Part shown: positions 57,264 through 64,000 of the stretch, piece after piece
Layout of the letters: each line of letters begins with the position of its first letter
Numbering within the stretch: position 1 is the stretch's first letter
Source of the DNA: Lantana camara
Lineage: Eukaryota > Streptophyta > Magnoliopsida > Lamiales > Verbenaceae
DNA: 64,000 nt
Assembly (NCBI GenBank): GCA_037501455.1
Contig: CM074857.1
Span: forward strand, 106,363,501 to 106,427,500
Direction: 5' to 3'
Made by a program: the position numbers and the translations under genes
Notes under the pieces: model-generated
The model's input: the letters and a program-made list of their open reading frames with translations, nothing else
What the model was told of the DNA's origin: nothing
The model's database searches: none

Positions 57264-60200
57264 TATCCCTGAAAGGTGTCCATCATACTCATGAGCTCGC
57301 ACCCCGTTGTTGAATCTACCGGTTGATCAATCCTCGGCAGGGGGTATGGGTCTTTGGGGCACGCCTTGTTGAGATCTGTGAAGTCATTGCACATGCGCCA
57401 TTTGTTGGCGCTCTTGGGAACGAGCACCACGTTACAGAGCCATTCCGGGTACAAAATTTCCTCAATGTACTGAGCGTCAAGGAGTTTACCAACTTCTTCT
57501 TCAATGACTTGCCTCCTGACACCGTGGACATCCCTCTTCTTTTGTTTGACTGGCTTGAAGGCCGGGTCCACGTTGAGCCTGTGAACTATAACACTCGGAT
57601 CTATTCCAGTGAGATCAGAGGCCTTCCAGGCGAATACATCGAAGTTCTCTCGGAGAAAATCAATCATCATAATCTGTGAGGGACCGTCGAGATTTGAGCC
57701 AATCTGGGTGGTTTTATCTGGATTCCCCAGTTCCAACTCGATGATCAAGAACTTTTCGATGGGCTCAATGCGAACTTCAAGCCGTGGGGCCTCGAGCCCT
57801 CGTTTTTTTCCAGTTAGCCTGCCGCTTTCCACACCCGAGGGCCCGTCACCCTCGTTCTCAGAGGAAGATCCTTCGACCGCCACGGGTGGCCCATCCTCCG
57901 CGCGCTGGGCCTCACTGGGGGGTCTTCTTTTTGTTTTTCTTTTTGTAAAGTTTGGCCATTTTTCGTTCGGGGCCATCCTCGTCCAATTTGGGGAAGTCAA
58001 CTGATTTTTTGGTGGATCCTGCCTGAATGGTTTGTTTGGGCTTGTGGCTTCGAAGGGAGAGGACGTAGCATTCCCAAGCCTCTTTGACATTTCATAGAAC
58101 CTCGCCTGTGCCCTCGGGAGTGGGGAATTTGACTTTCTGGTGATAAGTGGAGATTACTACTTTGAAGTCCACGAGGGTCGTACGTCCAATGATGCTGTTG
58201 TAGGGGAGGTCCACTTCGACGACTGTGTAAAGGACGCTCAAAGTTTTTCGCTGTGGGGCGCGACCAAAAGAGGTGGCCAAGCGAATCTGTCCGCGAGGGA
58301 TAATCTCGGAACCCCCAAAGCCAACGAGGGCTGTTCTTAGGGGTTCGAGCGGAATATTTGTTACATTCATTTTTTGAAACGTTAAGTAAGGGAGAACGTT
58401 CACAGAGCTTCCACTATCAATCAAGACCCTTTTTACAACGTGGTTATGAACGTCTAAACTAACCACCATGGGACAGTTAGAGGTTTCACCAATCCCATGG
58501 GGTGTTACAATGTGTTCCAAGTCTTTCTCTGTGAACCCTACAGTGTCATTCTCTTTTGAGCGTAAAGAGCTGTCAACGGAGAGTACAGGCTTGGGCAGGG
58601 ATGATCTTTGGTCATAACTTCGAATGTGGCGGCTCCGGGAAGCATTAGAATCGCCCCCCGAGGCTCCTCCGGCGATCATGTGAATGACCGCAAAGGGCTG
58701 ATTCTCCACATCTGCAGCTTTCCCCTTGCCGCGGTCGCTTGTTTCGGTGTGGTGGTGATGGGGACTCCGTGAGCGCGAGCGGCCTCTTCCTCTAGCACGC
58801 GCTCGCTTAGCACAATGCTCATCATACCTCTCTAACACCTTCACAAACTCCTTGAGGTGCCCCCCAGCGATAAGCCTCTGGATCTCGCTCTCGAGTTGGC
58901 GGCACTCGTTGGTATCATGCCCCTTGTGCTTATGGAAAGCGCAGTACTTTCCTGAGCGCTTTTGAGCCTCAGTCTCCCTCAACTTCGGTAGTCTCTTGAA
59001 GAGTTTCTTATCCGCCATGGAATACACTTCCGCAATTGGACGGTTGAGGGGGATCCGCTCGAACTTACACGGAGGCGAAGGATTACGACGAGCGGGGATA
59101 GGGCTACGGCCGCGACCCCTGTTAGAATCTCCTCTGTCCTCGGGGGCTTTGCTGGGGCGAGGGGCGTTCGCCATTTTCTGATCCCTCGCGATATACATAT
59201 CCTCGAGGATGAAGAAAGAGTCAGCGATATCCCTGATCTCCAGCAATGAGCGTGGCTTTTTCTTGGCCACCTCCTCCACGAATTCTTTGCTGACATAGAA
59301 ATCCATCGAGGGCTTTTCCACCAGTAGGATTTCTTTGTTGAACCTTCCCATGAAGGACCTGAGCGTCTCATTAGGCCCCTGGACTATGCTGTAGAGAGTT
59401 GTGGCTGCCGGGGCCGACGCCTTCAGGGAGTTGAAGTGGCTTATGAAGGCATCTGTTAGATCGGCGTACCCTCAAATCGAACGTGGAGGAAGCTTCTTAT
59501 ACCAATCCTGAGCCATCCCAACGAGGGAGGTGACAAATACTTTGGCCCAATAATTGCTCGGATGCTCGTATAGGTGCATCAGGTGCACAAAGTGATCCAG
59601 ATGCTCGGCCGGATCAGTTGTTCCATCATGCCTATTGACGGACGTGGGGATTTTGCCCCTCCCCGCACGGGTCATCAGAACCTCCTCAATGAGGAGGGAA
59701 GCGCCCGTCAGGGTCCTGTAATCCCTGTCTTCAGGATCGTATTCTTCGTAGTCTGCTTCCTTCCGGCGGTGGGAGATTTGGCTGCGTGGGCGGCGAGCGT
59801 CTCTGGCCCTGGACCTCTCACCCCCGCCGTGGGGGGACTTGAGTCCGCGCTCGAGAGAGCTGCTGCACCACATTCTGGAGCCCCTTGAGCTGATTCTGCA
59901 CTGCAGCCAGTTGAGGGTCGCCGACACTTCTGCGGCTTGCCCTCCCTGTGGCCCTCGATTGGACCTCTTAGCGTTTTCAGCCCTCTCATTCCGAGGGGCC
60001 CTTTCATCTCCAGCGGGTTGCTGTCCTTGCTGGACCCTCGGTGGGGCCTCATTTTCCTGAGCAGGTGGCGGCGGAGGCGGCTGAGCCCTCAACACGTTTT
60101 GGGCGGCTAACAAGGGATGGACTGGGAGTCCTCCTACGGGGGGAGCCGCACGAGCGCCTGCCATTGATGGGAAATAGGCAGCAGTGAAGATTTCCCAGGC

Positions 60201-60657
60201 GTTCTGTACCGCCTGCCCCTCGCATTGCGCGTAAAGCGCCTGAAGTTGTTGAGTGGTGACTTGGGGCATTTCCACCCCCTGTATCTCTCTCGGAAGCGAC
60301 ATGGGGAGATTTAGTGTCCCCACCTGATAGGGCTGGACCATGGGCATCATTCCGGGCATCATCCCGGGTTGCATATAAGCATATCCCGGCGGTGGCAAGG
60401 CCGTGGAGTACATGCCGGGATGGGAGGCAGGAACATTGTGGATGAAGGCTGGGGGAGGAGAAATGGAGCCAGATCCCCCTGCCTCGTTCCCACCGGGGGG
60501 GGAGAGTTGCAGCAACGGTCTCTGTGTTTCCGGCCCCATTTCCGGCAGTAGGTGGAGGCGTACCTCCGGCGGGGGCATTGTTCTCTGCATTTCCCTCGTT
60601 GACAGGAGGAAAAACACCCCTGTACTCTAGCCTCCCAGACCTTGTTGCAGTCACCAT
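57264..60657 (-). pseudogene. Gag, protease and N-terminal RT of element B
   Basis: Starts at ATG 60657 (MVTATRSGRLEYRG, like element C). A frame change at a C8 run (60495-60502) is followed by the P/M-rich segment and capsid end VFVTSLVGMAQDWYKKLPP. An in-frame TGA (near 59472) follows, then the rest of gag, knuckle CAFHKHKGHDTNEC, an R/S-rich basic stretch and a protease with LIDSGSSVNVLP. A TGA stands near 58092 and a further frame change near 57920. RT begins with WRMCNDFTDLNKACPKDP and is cut at DTFQGYY by element G. Homology to element A is clear throughout. Dead copy. Confidence 0.9.
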
Positions 60658-60735
60658 GTTTAGAGCAAAAGGTGTTACAACTCAACTAGCTAAAAGAAGA
60701 ATCAGATGAAGTTGAAGATGATGGTGATGGATTTT

Positions 60736-60750
60736 CCACAGACGGCGCTA
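60736..60750 (-). other. Primer-binding site of element B, mutated
   Basis: Minus strand TAGCGCCGTCTGTGG lies just inside the 5' LTR. It equals the site of A and C except for G to A at the second base. Confidence 0.8.
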
Positions 60751-60754
60751 AAAA

Positions 60755-61617
60755 TGATGGTGCAGGAATCTAAACTTCCTAAAATGTAACAACACTTTCA
60801 ATATTTGTATGAAAAGAGAAAGACCATCACAGGCGTGACTGCCTCAGGAGCTGGGTTTCCTTTTGAGCGTGGGTTCATCCAGCTAGGATAATACCTAAGA
60901 GTGCAAAATGCAGTGGTGGTGTAACTGTGGTGAAGGTAGTACGAAGCTTGAGAAGATGAGGAAAAATGGAGGAAAAATGCCCAGTACAGTGAGTGCAGTA
61001 TGTATTGTGGAAGATGACTTGGGAGAGAGTGCAGGTGTTCTCTCCTATTTATATGTTAGGGGTGAGGGCAGATTGGGTAATTTGACCGTGTGGTCCCAAA
61101 CCTGTGTAGCCCTAACACGTGGCGGTTTGTGATGGCATGAGAGTGATGGCTCTGAAAAGCAAGCGGTGTGCCAGGTACGAGGTGCACACTGCCATAGTGT
61201 CAGAGGTTGTTGGCGAGGGTCGTGTGTTGGGAAGGCTCAAGATTGGTCCTGCGGGTGTGCAGATGCCCTACCAAGGGGAAGGCCATACTCGAGCGAGAGT
61301 GACACTCGAAGGGACGCACGTGGGGGTTTTCCCTGGCAGATGACCTACGAGCGTCAGCAGTGCAAGCGTCAGGGAGCAAGTGCCCTCGGGGGTGCTTCCC
61401 TGGAAAGGAGGGCTCTGAGGGCCGTGGCGTGAGCGTCCGTTTTAACAGCTGGGACCCTTTGCCTGGACAGTCGTCCAAGGCTCATGAGCCTGTATTAGTT
61501 GGCAAGTAAGTGGGCGGGGTTGGCCCGCGAGCCCATCAATGCGAGCGTACAGTCTTCAGGTCAACTGATGGCGACACGCGGACGGATCTGATACGAGCGT
61601 GATTTTATGCCTCATCA
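60755..61617 (-). repeat. 5' LTR of element B
   Basis: 863 bp. Reversed TATA box (tatttata, 61046-61053). Followed on the plus strand by TSD AGATC. Confidence 0.92.
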
Positions 61618-61993
61618 AGATCCGTTTAACATCCGATCCGTTTCATTATCCGTTAGATATATCCGTTATCCGATTTATCCGTAATCTGTATCCGATAAAT
61701 AATATGTTACATTAAAATATATACACACAATTGTGTATGTATGATAGATTATTAGTATTAAGTAAATTTTTTAACGCATTTATTAAAGAAAAACCTTAGA
61801 TTTTATTAGTAACCATATGTTCACTTCAACATTTATATAGAGATAATATAATTAACATATATTATGTTATTAATAAAAGTATTATATTTCAAATTAATTA
61901 TATATATGATAAAATTTATAGTTTCACCACATTTATACATTCACTAAAAAATAAAAATGATGTATATATATATACTTATTATTTCTCTATTTG

Positions 61994-62031
<38 letters not shown>

Positions 62032-62303
62032 AGTTATATAATTATTAAATAATTTATCTATAAATGAATAGTTGATAATCTCATTAAAAATTCAAAGTTA
62101 TATAGTTAAATAATTTATGTCAAATTTTGAATAGTTGAAAATCCGACTAAAGTCCGAATCCGCCTTGTACCCATATAAAAAGGATATTATCCGAATTCGA
62201 TTTAAAAGGATATTATCCGTATTCGTCCGAATCATAAACGGAAAAGAATATGGTAATCATACATCTGATCCATTTAGTATCCGTTTACACCCCTACTATT
62301 GTG

Positions 62304-62878
62304 TAGGGGTGTGCTCTGTACCAAACTGGCTTGTGAGCCTCACGAGCCAAGCTCAAGATGGCTCAACTCGAACTCGGATGATGTCAAGCTCAAGTCGAGC
62401 TCGAGTTATGTGCCAAGCGAAGCTCAAGCCTATTTATTTGAGACTCGAGGCTTGCAAGCCAGCTCGCAAGCTAATATATATATAGAGATTATAGTGTTTA
62501 GTAATTTATATATATAAATATATAGTAAATTAATCTATATACATTTATATGATTTAGTAATACTAAATATATGATATATTATATATTTTTATCTACTTAT
62601 TTTGACATTAAATATGATTTAATAATATTGCAATTCAATAATTACAACAACATATCATTATATACAATTCTATTAACATATTACTATGATAATATATAAT
62701 ATTTATCTAACTAAATGATTTAACAAAAAATAGATTCAATCTACAATAATAAATAATTAATTACATAAGTACATATCTTAATAAAATATTAGTTAATAAT
62801 TTATTTAGTGTAATTACAAGATATTTGACATAATCTACACTATATTATATATTATCTATAATACACGCATGTATGATC
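62304..62878. mobile_element. Partial hAT-like element E
   Basis: Starts TAGGGGTGTGCTCTGTACC directly after the CTATTGTG site and continues with many AGCTCGAG/GCTCAAG words, the subterminal pattern of a common plant hAT group. No right end is visible before element C interrupts it at 62879. Positions 62480-62878 are AT-rich and non-coding. Confidence 0.65.
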
Positions 62879-63720
62879 TGATGAGGCTCAAAAACACGCC
62901 CGTATCAGAGCCGTCCACGTGTCGCCATCGGTTAACTTGAAGACTGTACGCTCGCATTGATGGGCTCGCGGGCCAACCCAGCCCACTCACTTGCCAACTA
63001 ATGCAGGCCATTGAGCCTCGGATAACTATTCAGGTAAGGGGCCCGAACCGACAGGCTCGGCGTTCACATCTCAACCCTCAGGGTTACCCTTCTCAGGAGG
63101 GCACCCGCGCGAGGCAGGTTCCCGATGCTCGTGGTTTTGACGCTCAAGGGCCATCAGCCGTGGGGAACCCATCCGTGCGCCCTTCAAGCGCGGCCAACGC
63201 TCGAGTATGATTCTTCCCCGCTGTGGTGAATCTGAACCCTCATAAAACGGATCCGGGACCTTCTACCCGCGCGACCCTCGTCAACAACCTCTGACACAAA
63301 GGCAGCGCGTACCGCGCACCTGACACGCCGCCTACCTTTCAGAGCTGTCACTCTCATATCACCACAGGCAGCCACATGTTAGGGCAACACAGGTTTGGGA
63401 CCACACGGTCAAATTACCTAATCTACCCTCACCCCTAACATATAAATAAGGGAGAACACTTGCATTCTCCCCCAAGTCATCTTCTACAGATATACTCTAT
63501 TATTCTGGGCATTCCTACTGACCTTCTCAAGCTTTCCATTAACCTCACCACAGTTGCATCGCAATTATCTCTTGCATTCTTGGTGTTATCCTAGCTGGAA
63601 GAACCCACGCTCACAAGGAAACCTAGTTCCTGAGGCTCTCACGCCTGTGATGGTCTTTCCCTCTTCATACAAATACTAAAGTGTTGTTACATTTAGGAAA
63701 CCGATATTCTTGCACCATCA
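62879..63720 (+). repeat. 5' LTR of element C
   Basis: 842 bp, TGATGAGGCTC to TTGCACCATCA. TATA box TATAAATA at 63441-63448. Confidence 0.9.
63441..63448 (+). promoter_or_regulatory. TATA box of element C LTR
   Basis: TATAAATA within aacaTATAAATAAGGG. The same box occurs inverted in the B LTRs. Confidence 0.7.
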
Positions 63721-63724
63721 TTTT

Positions 63725-63740
63725 TGGCGCCGTCTGTGGG
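63725..63740 (+). other. Primer-binding site of element C
   Basis: TGGCGCCGTCTGTGGG four bases after the LTR, identical to element A. Confidence 0.85.
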
Positions 63741-63820
63741 AAATCCATCACCACCATCTTCGTCGTTACCAGTTTCTTCCTTTAAAAGCTAGTTGAAAAG
63801 TGACACCAAGGTATTTCATC

Positions 63821-64000
63821 ATGGTTACTGCTACAAGATCCGGAACTCTGGGGAATAGAGGAGGTCTTCCTCCCGCCAATGGAGAAAACGCTGAAAACCC
63901 CATCCCCGCTGGAGGCACACCTCCGCCTGTCGCCGGAGACGTTGATGCCGCTGCTGCCGCTCCTCCCCCAGCAGGAAATGAAGCAGGAGGATCGGGCTCC
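63821..64000 (+). CDS. Gag N-terminus, element C (partial)
   Basis: ATG 63821 opens a frame (MVTATRSGTLGNRGGLPP) closely matching the gag start of element B and open to the window edge. The visible 60 residues are rich in G, A, P and N. No lesion is seen in this part. Confidence 0.85.
   Translation, partial: MVTATRSGTLGNRGGLPPANGENAENPIPAGGTPPPVAGDVDAAAAAPPPAGNEAGGSGS

Larger units (their letters stand above)
34809..61617 (-). mobile_element. Tat-lineage Ty3/gypsy element B, degenerate and multiply interrupted
   Basis: TSD AGATC at 34804-34808 and 61618-61622. LTRs TGATGG...CATCA (plus-strand reading). The order on the minus strand is 5' LTR (60755-61617), PBS, gag, protease, RT, two RNase H domains, integrase, spacer, antisense gene (plus strand), polypurine tract, 3' LTR. 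Three later insertions (H, I, G) account for about 14 kb. About 27 differences between the 863-bp LTRs (about 3%, counted by eye) make it clearly older than A, G and the Reina element. Confidence 0.93.
34597..62295. mobile_element. Outer non-autonomous hAT element D, split by Tat element B
   Basis: Left end TAGGGCTGTAAATGGATA (34597) and right end inward TAGGGGTGTAAACGGATA (62295) form an inverted repeat, flanked by perfect CTATTGTG duplications (34589-34596, 62296-62303). Both arms carry repeated ggatattatccgaattcg words. Without element B it is about 890 bp and non-coding. The right arm (61618-62295) includes a (TA)n tract near 61998-62029. Confidence 0.88.
62879..64000 (+). mobile_element. 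Tat element C, same family as B, truncated by the window edge
   Basis: 5' LTR, PBS and gag start in plus orientation. The gag N-terminus and LTR match element B, so B and C are one family. The rest lies beyond the window. Confidence 0.9.

Noticed and set aside
61990..62035. (TA)n tract as an origin or regulatory element
   Set aside because: A simple microsatellite within a hAT arm; nothing else supports a function.

Overview
The window is nuclear DNA from a flowering plant, probably a eudicot. It is almost entirely a pile of transposable elements nested in one another. The evidence is plant-type Ty3/gypsy lineages (Tat with dual RNase H and an antisense gene, and a Reina-like chromovirus), hAT/CACTA/PIF-Harbinger/MULE elements with matching target-site duplications (TSDs), a LINE relic, a ribosomal protein L5 pseudogene and a RING-H2 gene. 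No rRNA, tRNA or CRISPR was seen. The only host gene that looks intact is a single-exon RING-H2 ubiquitin-ligase-like gene at 22002-22982 (minus). Species cannot be named from the sequence alone.

Layout, left part (1-23750). A LINE relic (1-424) is followed by a 5'-truncated, frameshifted RPL5 pseudogene whose last codons were hit by a hAT-like element (1387-2620). A tandem duplication of the RING-H2 gene follows. Copy 1 (3716-19903) is scattered over 16 kb by a hAT element (4100-5835, itself carrying a Tat solo LTR) and a non-autonomous CACTA element (6140-19715). The CACTA carries a young Reina-type gypsy element (6951-12183), a hAT MITE (15231-15815) and a PIF/Harbinger element (16524-19313). 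Two more MITEs (20106-20629 and 20803-21728) lie upstream of copy 1. Copy 2 (22002-22982) has an unbroken frame.

Middle (23751-34426). A nearly intact Tat-lineage element, 'A', 10.7 kb, has LTRs that look identical and TSD GGTAT. It encodes gag-pol on the plus strand. On the minus strand it carries a separate spliced antisense gene with its own TATA box, a 5'UTR intron and two coding introns.

Right part (34597-62295). An outer hAT (TSD CTATTGTG) contains an older, degenerate Tat element 'B' (34809-61617, minus, TSD AGATC). Three further insertions sit in B: a solo LTR 'H' in its 3' LTR (TSD TTAGG), a copia-like solo LTR 'I' in its antisense gene (TSD GAGGG), and a young non-autonomous element 'G' inside its reverse transcriptase (47570-57258, TSD GATAA). 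G has 3.3-kb LTRs and no internal coding capacity. The window ends in another hAT fragment and the start of a third Tat element 'C' of the B family (62879 onward).

The most unusual signals are these. (1) An array of about 12 short hairpins inside element G changes stem sequence by compensatory pairs from unit to unit. (2) The gag frames of three different retrotransposons break at nearly the same structural position. (3) The Tat antisense gene has a complete promoter and intron architecture. (4) A cluster of GGGAACG/CGTTCCC palindromes lies inside a long LTR. All divergence counts below were made by eye.
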